Positions 17,713 through 27,000 of a DNA stretch of 64,000 nt are shown here, one piece after another. How positions within the stretch are numbered: position 1 is the first letter of the stretch; each line of letters starts with the position of its first letter. The position numbers and the translations under genes were made by a program. The notes below the pieces were generated by a model. It worked only from the letters and a program-made list of their open reading frames with translations. It made no database searches and was not told the DNA's origin. The DNA comes from JALORV01 sp963766365 (GTDB taxonomy: Bacteria; Pseudomonadota; Gammaproteobacteria; Burkholderiales; Burkholderiaceae_F). The stretch lies in assembly GCA_963766365.1 (NCBI GenBank), contig CAVXZK010000013.1:1-64000 (forward strand). The letters run 5' to 3'.

Positions 17713-18630
17713 ATGAGACGTTCGACGGCACTGGCGCGTCACTGGTGGGCGGCCGTTGCGGCCATCCTGCTTGCACTCGGCGCGGTCGCCGGCTGCACAT
17801 CGCTGGACGAGTGGCAGCGGCAGGCGATCTTCAACCCGGCGCGCGACAACCCACGCTGGTTCGCTGAGCCACTGGCCGGCACCGAGGAGTACGACGTTCG
17901 CCTGGCCAATGGCGACACGCTGCACTTCTGGTACGTGCCGCAGCCCCAGGCCGCATCGTCGCCCACGGTGCTGTACCTGCACGGCGCCCGCTGGAACATG
18001 AATGGCAGCGTGTTCCGGATTGCGCGCTGGTATGCCCTGGGTTTCAACGTGCTTGCGGTGGACTACCGTGGGTTTGGCAGGAGCACCGAGATCCTCCCGT
18101 CGGAAGGGACTGCATCGGAGGACACGCGTGCGGCGTTCGACGAGCTGAAGCGGCGCCAGCCCGATGCGACCCGCCGCTATGTCTACGGCCACAGCCTCGG
18201 CGGCGCACTGGCCATCGACCTGGCGAGCACGGTTCCGTCGGATCAACTGGCGGGCGTGATCATTGAGTCCACCTTTACGTCGATTCCCGACCTCGTTCGA
18301 GGCATGCGCTGGGGCTGGGTGCCGGGGATCGGGCTCGTCGTGACGCAGCGCTTCGACTCGTGGGACCGCATCGCCAAGGTCGAGGCACCGTTGCTGATCC
18401 TGCACGGCACGGCCGACAACGTGGTGCCACACACAATGGCGGATGCGCTATTCGAGCGCGCAGGAAGCCCGGGCAAGCGCCTCGTCAAGATCGAGGGCGG
18501 ATCCCATTCCGGCTTCGGCGGATCGACGGCGGTGTATCGCGAAGCGATCGCCGGCTTCATGTACTCGTCGACCGGCGCATCCGCCGTCGGCGCGGCAAGC
18601 GGCTCGGCCGGCACGACTCTGACGGACTGA
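17713..18630 (+). CDS. alpha/beta-hydrolase lipoprotein
   Basis: Encodes 305 residues from the ATG at 17713; a GTG at 17698 is the alternative. An N-terminal signal ends in a lipobox VAGC (Cys about residue 28), predicting an outer- or inner-membrane lipoprotein. The hydrolase core has VLYLHGARWNMNGS (oxyanion hole), the nucleophile elbow YGHSLGG (about residue 160), acid region HGTADNVVPH and His in GGSHSGFGG. It resembles the ABHD12/13/17-like, Bem46-type hydrolases. The substrate is unknown. It follows the DUF1993 gene by 54 bp and converges with the CIA30-domain gene 8 bp away. Confidence 0.85.
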   Translation: MRRSTALARHWWAAVAAILLALGAVAGCTSLDEWQRQAIFNPARDNPRWFAEPLAGTEEYDVRLANGDTLHFWYVPQPQAASSPTVLYLHGARWNMNGSVFRIARWYALGFNVLAVDYRGFGRSTEILPSEGTASEDTRAAFDELKRRQPDATRRYVYGHSLGGALAIDLASTVPSDQLAGVIIESTFTSIPDLVRGMRWGWVPGIGLVVTQRFDSWDRIAKVEAPLLILHGTADNVVPHTMADALFERAGSPGKRLVKIEGGSHSGFGGSTAVYREAIAGFMYSSTGASAVGAASGSAGTTLTD

Positions 18631-18638
18631 GCAGGCGA

Positions 18639-19181
18639 TCAACGCGCCGTAACCAGCGCTATCGACTGCACCTCGAGAACGAACGGACCTGCTTGCCGAT
18701 CGGAAATCTGCAACCCGATCGCGATGATGCGCTGCGGATCGAGCAGCGGCGCATCCACCGGGCGGCCACGAAACCGGGCGACGAAATCGGCGAGCGGGAG
18801 CACGATCTCCTGCTCGTCGCCTGAGGTGTCGAAGGCACCCTGGTAATGGTGGGGCTCGCGCTCACCGGTCCGCGGATCGCGCGTGAAAACTGTCAGCCGA
18901 TATTGCTGGCCGTCGCCGCGCACGCGCAGCGCAAAGGCCGAAACGCTGGAAACCGGCCCCTCGCTCGGTAGCGAGAAGGATCGGCGGACCGAGGCAAAGC
19001 CACCGCCGTAGTCGAGCGACAAGCGCCCCTCGAAGCGCAGGCCGCCCGCGCCGACCGCCCGCACGGCGGACGAGGACACGCCGCCCATGACTCCGTCATT
19101 GATGATCTGCCAGGCGGCGGCATCGAGTGGCACCTCAACGTTCATCGTGACCGCCGTTGCAATGACCCATAGCACCCTCAT
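18639..19181 (-). CDS. CIA30 (NDUFAF1-like) domain protein
   Basis: Encodes 180 residues. The signature WQIINDGVMGGVSSS, the GRLSLDYGGGFASVR strand pair and the later LPLADFVARFRGRPV define the CIA30/NADH:ubiquinone oxidoreductase intermediate-associated family, a beta-sandwich galactose-binding-like fold. The mitochondrial member helps assemble complex I. Bacterial members are not tied to one pathway, and no nuo genes are near. The N-terminus (MRVLWVIATAVTM) is weakly hydrophobic and may be a short signal. The gene diverges from the copper ATPase, with about 94 bp between the starts. Confidence 0.85.
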   Translation of the reverse strand: MRVLWVIATAVTMNVEVPLDAAAWQIINDGVMGGVSSSAVRAVGAGGLRFEGRLSLDYGGGFASVRRSFSLPSEGPVSSVSAFALRVRGDGQQYRLTVFTRDPRTGEREPHHYQGAFDTSGDEQEIVLPLADFVARFRGRPVDAPLLDPQRIIAIGLQISDRQAGPFVLEVQSIALVTAR

Positions 19182-19210
19182 TGTCTTCTTCCCGTGGACT
19201 GCCGTGTGCC

Positions 19211-19235
19211 TTGACGCGCCTCAACGCCGGCGTTG
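19211..19235 (+). promoter_or_regulatory. candidate operator: perfect 14-bp palindrome before the copper ATPase gene
   Basis: CAACGCCGGCGTTG at 19222-19235 is a perfect inverted repeat in the 94-bp space between the CIA30 gene and the P-type ATPase. A -35-like TTGACG lies just upstream at 19211-19216, so a bound regulator would sit inside the promoter. The sequence does not look like a CueR box. The binding protein is unknown, and in GC-rich DNA some palindromes arise by chance. Confidence 0.35.
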
Positions 19236-19275
19236 CTCCGGGGATGGCATCGCCTTTGGCGAGGTAGAGTCTCGA

Positions 19276-21771
19276 ATGATGGATCAACTGCGCAACACGA
19301 CGGTCAGGGCAGGCGGGGCACTTGCCGCGTCGCCGGAGCGGCTGGTGGTGCCGGTGCAGGGCATGACGTGTGCTAGCTGCGTCGCGCATGTCGAAAAGGC
19401 GCTGACACGCGTCGCCGGCGTCGAGCGGGTCGCCGTCAACCTGGCCACGGAGTCTGCCGCGGTCGAAGGGCACGCGCTCGACCCGCAGGCGCTGACGCGG
19501 GCGGTGGACGCGGCCGGCTACTCGGTTCCCACGCAGAGCCTCCGTCTCGAGATCGACGGCATGAGCTGCGCGACCTGTGTCGCACGTCTCGAAACGGCAC
19601 TGCGTGCAGTCCCTGGCGTCCTCCGCGCCGACGTCAACCTCGCTTCGGAATCGGCCACCGTCGAACTCATCTCTGGCGCCGCCACGGCGCGCGATCTCAC
19701 GGCGGCGGTCACGGCGGCCGGTTACAGCGCGGCTATGCCCAGCCCCTCCGTCGCCGCACCGGTCGACCGCACTGCCGGACTGCGGCGCGATGCGCTGCTG
19801 GCACTGGCGCTGGCGTTACCGCTGCTGATCGGCTCGCACGTCTCGGTGCTCGGCATCGACTGGGCGATGCCCGCGTGGTTGCAATGGCTACTCGCGACGC
19901 CAGTCCAGTTCTGGTGCGCACGACGCTTCTACTTGGCTGCGGCAAAGGCGCTGCGCGCCGGCACTGGGAACATGGACTTGCTGGTCTCGCTCGGCACGCT
20001 CGCCGCCTACGGCCTGTCGCTGTATCTGTGGCTGGAGGGCGGAGCCGCCCACGGTCCGACGCACGCGCCACACCTGTACTTCGAGGCAGCGGCGGTCGTC
20101 ATCGCACTCGTGCTGCTCGGAAAGTGGCTCGAGGCCCGTGCCAAGCACCAGACTTCGGAGGCGATCCGTCTGCTCGCCGCGCTGCGTCCTACCACGGCAC
20201 AGGTGATGCGCGACGACCACGTCGTCGAAGTGCCGGTCGAGGACCTGCGGCTGGGCGACGTCGTCGTCATCCGTGGAGGGGACCGCGTGCCGACAGACGG
20301 ACTCATCCGGGCGGGCAGCTCGAGCATCGACGAGTCGATGCTGACCGGAGAAAGCCTGCCAGTGGACAAGTCCATCGGCGATCGCGTCAGCGCCGGATCG
20401 ATCAACGGCCCGGGTCGCCTCGAGGTCGAGACACGTGCAGTCGGCGCCGAAACGCTGCTCGCCCGCATTATCAGGCTGGTGGAGGACGCACAGTCGGCCA
20501 AGCCGCCCATCCAGCGGCTGGTGGATCGGGTCGCCAGCGTATTCGTGCCGATTGTTCTCTTCATCGCCGCCTTTACGGTGGCCGGGTGGATGTATTCCGG
20601 AGCGTCGCTCGAGACTGCGCTGATCAACGCGGTCTCGGTACTGGTCATCGCCTGCCCCTGTGCCCTCGGCCTCGCCACACCGGCCGCGATCATCGCCGGC
20701 ACCGGCGTCGCGGCGCGGCACGGCATCCTGATCAAGGACGCAAACGCGCTGGAACTCGCCCGACGCATCCAGACCGTGGCATTCGACAAGACCGGCACGC
20801 TGACACTCGGCAAGCCGCGCGTCGTGGCTGTCGAGCATCACTCGCTCTTCGATCCCAAGGAAGTGCTGGCACTGGCCGAAGCCGCCAACGCCGGCAGCAA
20901 CCACCCGCTGGCGGATGCCGTACGCGGCGCCTTCGAGCACGAGGGGAAGCGACATCCGGCAATGCTTCGTCGCAAGGCGCTTGAACACCGCGTGATGCCC
21001 GGCCGCGGCGTCGCCAGCCGACTGATCGATGAATCGCACCCCGGCGGCCAGGTCGAACTGGCCTTCGGCAACCGTCGGCTGATGGAAGAGTGGAAGGTGG
21101 ACACCGCGTTACTCGATGCGCGTGCCACGCACTACGAGGCGGAAGGACGCACCGTGTCATGGCTGGCCCAGCGCACGCCGGCCGGATCACAGCTGATCGG
21201 GCTGATCGCGTTCGGCGATGAACCCAAGCCCGGTGCGCGGGCCGCCATCGAGGGGTTGTCGCGCCTCGGCATCGAGACGACGATGATTTCCGGCGACAAC
21301 GACGGCGCTGCGCGTCATATCGCGCAGCAGCTCGGGCTCACCCACTACGAGGCCAACGTCCTGCCGCGCGACAAGGTGAAGCACATCGAGGCGCTGCGCA
21401 AGAGCGGCCGCGTGGTTGCGATGGTGGGAGACGGCATCAACGATGCCCCGGCGCTGGCTGCGGCCGATGTCGGCATCGCGATGGGCTCGGGCACGGATAT
21501 CGCGATGCACGCCGCGGGGGTGACGCTGCTGCGCTCGGATCCGCGGCTGGTGTCGACGGCCATCGAGATTTCCCGCGCCACCGTGCGCAAGATCCGTCAG
21601 AACCTTTTTTGGGCCTTCATCTACAACATCGTGGGCATACCGCTGGCAGCACTCGGCGTTCTGACTCCGGTGTTCGCCGGGGCGGCGATGGCACTGTCCA
21701 GCGTCTCGGTCGTCAGCAATGCGCTGCTGCTGAAGCGCTTTCGCGCCCGCACCGACTCGCACGGGCGCTGA
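19276..21771 (+). CDS. copA: copper-translocating P-type ATPase (P1B-1)
   Basis: Encodes 831 residues. It exports Cu+ across the inner membrane at the cost of ATP. Two N-terminal heavy-metal domains carry GMTCASC (residues 29-35) and GMSCATC (95-101). Eight predicted helices include the metal-site CPC motif (IACPCALGLATPA). Catalytic signatures are TGES (actuator), DKTGTLT (phosphorylated Asp), NHPLADA (HP motif) and VGDGINDAPALA. I chose the ATG at 19276 because a GAGGTAGAG ribosome-binding site precedes it and upstream residues overlap the divergent gene. No chaperone or CueR gene is adjacent; the RND metal pump at 59-64 kb is separate. Confidence 0.93.
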   Translation: MMDQLRNTTVRAGGALAASPERLVVPVQGMTCASCVAHVEKALTRVAGVERVAVNLATESAAVEGHALDPQALTRAVDAAGYSVPTQSLRLEIDGMSCATCVARLETALRAVPGVLRADVNLASESATVELISGAATARDLTAAVTAAGYSAAMPSPSVAAPVDRTAGLRRDALLALALALPLLIGSHVSVLGIDWAMPAWLQWLLATPVQFWCARRFYLAAAKALRAGTGNMDLLVSLGTLAAYGLSLYLWLEGGAAHGPTHAPHLYFEAAAVVIALVLLGKWLEARAKHQTSEAIRLLAALRPTTAQVMRDDHVVEVPVEDLRLGDVVVIRGGDRVPTDGLIRAGSSSIDESMLTGESLPVDKSIGDRVSAGSINGPGRLEVETRAVGAETLLARIIRLVEDAQSAKPPIQRLVDRVASVFVPIVLFIAAFTVAGWMYSGASLETALINAVSVLVIACPCALGLATPAAIIAGTGVAARHGILIKDANALELARRIQTVAFDKTGTLTLGKPRVVAVEHHSLFDPKEVLALAEAANAGSNHPLADAVRGAFEHEGKRHPAMLRRKALEHRVMPGRGVASRLIDESHPGGQVELAFGNRRLMEEWKVDTALLDARATHYEAEGRTVSWLAQRTPAGSQLIGLIAFGDEPKPGARAAIEGLSRLGIETTMISGDNDGAARHIAQQLGLTHYEANVLPRDKVKHIEALRKSGRVVAMVGDGINDAPALAAADVGIAMGSGTDIAMHAAGVTLLRSDPRLVSTAIEISRATVRKIRQNLFWAFIYNIVGIPLAALGVLTPVFAGAAMALSSVSVVSNALLLKRFRARTDSHGR

Positions 21772-21801
21772 CGCCACGCGCCAGGTTCCGCAGGACCGCG
21801 A

Positions 21802-22094
21802 CTAGAGCTTCGCAGTCCGGCGCGCGACCCAGTAGGCGGCTCCCTCCGGGCCGTAGCGTTCCGCATGTGACACACCCTGCCCGAGCGCGGACTCGTCACC
21901 CTGTTTCAGATGACGGGTCTCGCCCCGGACGTGAGCCACATCTCGCCCTCCACGACGACAGCGCGGAGCGCGAACGGATGCGCGTGGACGTCGATTACCG
22001 TGCCGGGCGCCCAGCGGCGTTCGAGCACCTCGTCGAAGCCCTGTGCCCGCGCCTCCACCTCGAACTCTTCGAAGCGCGTCGCGGCAATCGTCAT
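21802..22094 (-). CDS. small cupin-domain protein, one-base frameshift
   Basis: A single cupin barrel of about 97 residues. The first frame starts MTIAATRFEEFEVEARAQGF and contains APGTVIDVHAHPFALRAVVVEGEMWLTSG, the metal-binding cupin motif 1 (His residues in DVHAHPF). The second half is in the next frame: GETRHLKQGDESALGQGVSHAERYGPEGAAYW (motif 2). Adding one G to the GGGG run at about 21924-21927 joins them as LTSGGETRHLKQGD, the expected sequence. The gene is probably intact in the organism. Its ATG overlaps the stop of the KAS III-like gene (ATGA), so it is downstream in that operon. Function unknown. Confidence 0.7.
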
Positions 22095-23167
22095 GAATTC
22101 TGCCGCTCGGCATCGGGCAGCCTATCGAACTCGACCAGCGCGGCGCCGATTGAAAAGCTCGCGCCGAAGCCGATCATCAGTGCCGTCTGGCCGGGGCTTG
22201 CGCGCCCGCCGCGCACCAGCTGATCGAGCAGCAGCGGAATGCTCGCGCTCGAGGTGTTGCCGGTGTCCGCGAATGACGCGCACAGCCGGTCGGGATCGAT
22301 GCCGGTCTTCGCGCACGCAGGAATCAGGATGCGCGTCAGATTCGCCTGGTGCGGGATCAGCCAGTCGATCTGCACACCCTCGCGCTGCACGCGCTGGATC
22401 TCCTCGACGAGGATGCGCGTGGCGCCGATGGCGACCGGCGGGCCGGACATGAACCAGCGCGCCGATTTCGGGACTTCAAGTGCGAGGTGCGCCGCCTGCA
22501 TGCCGGAGCCCTTGACCATGCCGATCGTCTCGGCATCGATCAACGAGCTGGCACGCACCGACCGCAGCGTCGCTATGCCGCGCACGTCCCGCGCAAGCAG
22601 CACGCCCGCCGCGGCGTCGCCGAACAGCGTGCTGGTGCCGAAGGCGAGCGGATCGTAGGCGATGCAGCGCGACGAGAACTCCAGTGCCACGCAGGCGACA
22701 CGGCGATAGCCCAGTGCCTGCATCACGCTGCTGCCAATGGCCAGCGCATACATGAAGCCGGTGCACGCGTTGCTGCCGACATCGAGCACGAACGGCGCAC
22801 CGAGATCGGCGTGGCGCCCGCGCGCTGCAGCGACGATCTGCTGCGACAAACCCGGAAAGCCGTGCGTGCTCGACGAAGAAACGATGATGGCATCGAGTTC
22901 CGACCAGGTCTGCCCCGTCATCAGGCGTTCGAGCAGTTCGAGACCGACCGTGACTGGCGACTCCTCCGCAGCGAAGAACCGACGTGCACGCAGGCCGGTC
23001 TTCTTTTCGATCAGCTCGGCGCGCTCGCTGATGCGCGCGACGATTTCAGCGGAAGACTCGTCGTCGATCTCGACACCGTCGAGCAGCCGCTGGCCGATTT
23101 CGCGGTTGGTTACCACCGCTTCGGGCAGGGTGCTGCCGGTCGCAACAATGGAAACGACGTTTTTCAA
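22091..23167 (-). CDS. 3-oxoacyl-ACP synthase III (FabH-like) family protein
   Basis: Encodes 358 residues. The thiolase-fold KAS III catalytic triad is visible: Cys in SNACTGFMYAL (about residue 117), His in IPHQANLTRI and Asn in DTGNTSSAS. The C-terminal GFGASFSIGAALVEF loop is typical. KAS III enzymes condense acyl-CoA with malonyl-ACP. Its position outside any fab cluster, next to a cupin and a ceramidase-like gene, suggests a specialised condensation (for example lipid, polyketide or signal synthesis) rather than housekeeping fatty-acid initiation. The N-terminus MKNVVSIVATGSTLPE is FabH-like. The specific substrate is not assignable. Confidence 0.85.
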   Translation of the reverse strand: MKNVVSIVATGSTLPEAVVTNREIGQRLLDGVEIDDESSAEIVARISERAELIEKKTGLRARRFFAAEESPVTVGLELLERLMTGQTWSELDAIIVSSSSTHGFPGLSQQIVAAARGRHADLGAPFVLDVGSNACTGFMYALAIGSSVMQALGYRRVACVALEFSSRCIAYDPLAFGTSTLFGDAAAGVLLARDVRGIATLRSVRASSLIDAETIGMVKGSGMQAAHLALEVPKSARWFMSGPPVAIGATRILVEEIQRVQREGVQIDWLIPHQANLTRILIPACAKTGIDPDRLCASFADTGNTSSASIPLLLDQLVRGGRASPGQTALMIGFGASFSIGAALVEFDRLPDAERQNS

Positions 23168-23266
23168 TGCATTGGTCCCACGATTCGGTGCCCCTCTTTG
23201 GGCAGGGGGCGCGCAGCCGAATGGTACGCGCTGGCCGAAGCGCCGATCGATCGCTCCGCGCCAGGC

Positions 23267-24058
23267 CTAGCCCGAGGCCCGGCGCCGCAACAGCATGCGA
23301 TAGAGCACATAGATGCCCGCCGCCGCAAAGAGGTGCTTCAGCGTATGCCCACTGACGAAGCCACCCAGCGCGGTGTCGATCACGCGATCGAGTCGCTCGC
23401 TGACGATAGCCGCGGCATACAGGGCCACGGCGCCATACAACCACCCGGAGCGCGTGTAAGGCGAGCGAACCAGCGCGGTGACCAGCAAAGCGACCGCGAC
23501 GAAGCCCAGTTGCACCACCAGGTACGGCGTGAGGTTGGCGCTGGCGGCCCAGTAAGCGACAGAGCCCACTCCGGTGGCCCCTAGCGCCGCCAGAACCGGC
23601 CCGGCGAAGCGCGGCGCGCGGTCGGCAAGCGTGCCCGCGACCAACCCCGCGAAGCCCAGCGCCATCGGCAGCCGATCCCAGACCAGCGTCGCGTCAGTCG
23701 GATCGAGGTGGTAGTACGCCGACCCGAACGCGGTCAGCGCAACACCGCTGAACATCACGAGCCACGGCACGCGCGCGGCACGCGAGACGGTGTCCGACAG
23801 CATCCCGCGGTGGAACGCCCGCAGTCCCAGAACACCGACCAGCAGGAACGGCAGGTTGGACAGGACATTCAGCGCATGCGGCACGCCGAGCATCCAGCGT
23901 TGATCGGCGAAGTCGTGATACTCCTGCGGCTGGGCCAGCGGCGGCAGTGCAACGGCGGCGAGCCACGGCAGCAGCGCCGCAGCAAACGCCAATCCGAGGA
24001 TTGCCGCCGCCTGGCGCGCCGACGTGGTTCCGCTGCGGAGATTCAGCGGCACGTTCAT
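23267..24058 (-). CDS. ceramidase-like (alkaline ceramidase/CREST superfamily) membrane protein
   Basis: Encodes 263 residues with about seven transmembrane helices. Zinc-ligand-type motifs of the alkaline ceramidase/CREST family are seen: SAYYHLDPTDATLVWDRLPMA (S and H, with a downstream D) and SGHTLKHLFAAAGIY near the C-terminus (paired His). The early HALNVLSNLPFLLVGVLGL helix is also family-typical. These hydrolases cleave amide bonds in sphingolipids. Whether this organism has sphingolipids is unknown, and no serine palmitoyltransferase gene is in the window. It lies about 100 bp upstream of the KAS III-like gene on the same strand. Confidence 0.75.
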   Translation of the reverse strand: MNVPLNLRSGTTSARQAAAILGLAFAAALLPWLAAVALPPLAQPQEYHDFADQRWMLGVPHALNVLSNLPFLLVGVLGLRAFHRGMLSDTVSRAARVPWLVMFSGVALTAFGSAYYHLDPTDATLVWDRLPMALGFAGLVAGTLADRAPRFAGPVLAALGATGVGSVAYWAASANLTPYLVVQLGFVAVALLVTALVRSPYTRSGWLYGAVALYAAAIVSERLDRVIDTALGGFVSGHTLKHLFAAAGIYVLYRMLLRRRASG

Positions 24059-24099
24059 CGAAGCCCTTCTCTAAGACTCACCATGCAATGCCCTCCGCG

Positions 24100-27000
24100 T
24101 CAGGCGAGGTTGCGCAACTCGCGCAACGCCACCGAGAGCATCGCCAGATCGGCATTCTTCGAGTCTGCAAGTTCACTCAGCATGCGCCGCGCGCGGTCGA
24201 GTGGAATCGCCTGGGCTTTCTGCCACGGCTCGAGCCCGCCCGCCTGCAAAGCGTCTGCCGTCAACTGCCGCTGCAGGCTCGCCAGGTCATCGCTCGACGC
24301 GGCCTTTGCGAGTGCCTGCCAGTAGCTGTCCGAAGGCAGCGCCGACACCTGCGCCCGCAGACGGGCAAGACCGAGAGCATCGCCGATCGCAAAGTACGTC
24401 GACGCCACCGTGTCCAACGGCTGTTGCGAGCTTTCGGCCACTTCCGCCAGATCGAGCGCGGCGAGCGATGTCGCGGCGGCGGCCACCTCGAAGGCCAGCG
24501 GCTCGGGTACCCGCTGCTGGATGAAACGCACCTGCATCTCCTTGATCGGCACCTGCCAGGAGGCACTGGCCGGCGCCGCCTGCAGGTACTGCATCAGTCC
24601 GCGCGCCGCGGCAGAAAAGCGCTCGATCGCGTGTGCCATCGGTTCGGCCAGGCGCCACGAGCGGAGGAACCACGTGGTGGCCCGCACCGTGCGCCGGCCC
24701 AGTTCCATCAGCAGTTCCGCCTGGGTTTGGTCGGCGACCACGTTGTCCAGCGCTTCGATCGACGCCCAGGTCGACTCGAGTGCGAACACCTCGCGGGTCA
24801 GCAGGTACGCGCGCACCACCTGCGCCGGTGTCGATCCGGTGCTCGACGTCATCTGGTGCGGGAAGCTCGGGCCGACGCGGTTGACCATTTCGTTCAGCAC
24901 GACGGTGGCGATGATTTCGCGCCGCAGGGGGTGCCGCTCGATGTCGGCCGCGAACTCCCCATGGAGCCTCTCCGGGAAGTAGCGCTGCAGCGCGTTCGCG
25001 ACCCACGTGTCCTCGGGGAGATCGGACGCGAGCAGTTCGTCGAACAGCCACATCTTCGAGTACGCGAGCAACACCGCGCGCTCAGGACCCGTCAGCGCCA
25101 GGCCAGCGGCGCGGCGCTCGGCGATCGTCTCATCGTCGGGAAGGAATTCGAGCGCGCGATTGAGCCGCCCCTCCTTCTCGAGGAACCGGATCATTCGCTG
25201 CTGCTGCTCCAGCAGCTTGCGCGCCGTGTGCACGCCCACCGACAGCGCCTGCGTCTGGTAGTAGTTGTCCTGCAGCACCAGTTGCCCGACGTCGTCGGTC
25301 ATCCCCGCCAGCAGCGCATTGCGCTGCTCGAGCGTCAGCCGTCCCTGTTCGACCGGCAGGCTCAGCAGGATCTTGATGTTCACCTCGTGGTCCGAGGTGT
25401 CGACGCCAGCCGAGTTATCGATGGCGTCGGTGTACAGCCGTACGCCATTCAACGCCGCCTCGACGCGGCCGCGCTGCGTGAAACCGAGGTTGCCACCTTC
25501 GCCGACCACCTTGCAGCGCAGGTCCTCGCCATTGACGCGGACCGCTTCGTTGGCGCGGTCGCCGACGTCCGCATGGCTCTCGGTCGCGGCCTTGACGTAG
25601 GTGCCAATGCCGCCGTTGTAGAGCAGGTCGACCGGCGCGCGCAGGATCGCGTTGATCAGCTCGATTGGCGTCAGCTGCGCGGAAGTGATGCCCAGGACCG
25701 CCTGCGCCTGCGGTGACACGGGAATCGCTTTCTCGGCGCGCGACCAGATGCCGCCGCCCGCCGAAATCAGCGTCGCGTCATAGTCGGCCCAGGACGAGCG
25801 CGGCAGCGCGAACACGCGCTCGCGTTCGACAAAGCTCCGCGCCGCATCGGGATCCGGATCGATGAAGATGTGCCGATGATCGAAAGCCGCGGCAAGCCGG
25901 ATGTGCCTGGACAGCAACATGCCGTTGCCGAACACATCGCCCGACATGTCACCGATGCCGACACAGGTGAAATCCGTGGTCTGCGTGTCGATGCCCAACT
26001 CGCGGAAGTGCCGTTTGACGCTTTCCCACGCACCGCGGGCCGTGATGCCCATTCCCTTGTGGTCGTAGCCGGCACTGCCGCCCGAAGCAAAGGCATCGCC
26101 GAGCCAGTGGCCGTACTCGGCGCTGATCGCGTTGGCGTAGTCCGAGAAGGTTGCCGTGCCCTTGTCGGCGGCGACGACGAGATACGGGTCGTCGGCGTCG
26201 TGGCGCACGACATGCGGTGGCGGCACGACCTTGCCCTGCACCAGGTTGTCGGTCAGGTCGAGCAGGCCGCGCAGGTAGTCCTGGTAACAGGCAATGCCTT
26301 CCTTCATGAACGCTTCGCGATCGGTCGCCGGCGGTGCCTTCTTCAGCACGAAACCGCCCTTGCTGCCGACCGGCACGATGACCGTGTTCTTGACCATCTG
26401 TGCCTTGACCAGGCCCAGCACTTCGGTGCGGAAGTCTTCGGGACGGTCCGACCAGCGCAACCCGCCGCGTGCCACCTTGCCGCCGCGCAGGTGCACGCCC
26501 TCGAAACGGGTCGAGTACACGAAGATCTCGAACATCGGTCGCGGCTCGGGCAGGGACGGAATCTGCCGGGGATCGAACTTGAACGAAAGGAAACTGCGTC
26601 GCGGACCGTCACCGCCACTCGCGCCGACGCCCGTGCGCCAGTAGTTCGTCCTCCTGGTGGCGTTCACCAGCGCCAGCAGCTGCCGCAGCACCCGGTCTTC
26701 GCTCGCATTCGGCACCTTGTCGAGCGCCTGTTCGATAGCGCGCACCTGGCTTGCCGCCGCCGTGTCATCGCGCTCGCCCGGATGGAACCGCAGACGGAAC
26801 AGCCGCACCAGCATGCCGGCGATGCGCGGATGCGTCGCGAGCGTCGCCTCGATGTACGGCTGCGACAGCGGAAAGCCGATCTGGCGCAGGTACTTGGCGT
26901 AGGCGCGCAGGATCACGATCTCATCGCCGGCGAGCCCAGCCTTCAGCACCAGCCGGTTGAAGTCGTCGTTTTCCACGCGACCCTCGAACACGCCCGCGAA

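Noticed and set aside
19182..19275. CueR-type operator upstream of the copper ATPase
   Set aside because: No ACCTTCC...GGAAGGT-type dyad was found; only an unrelated palindrome.
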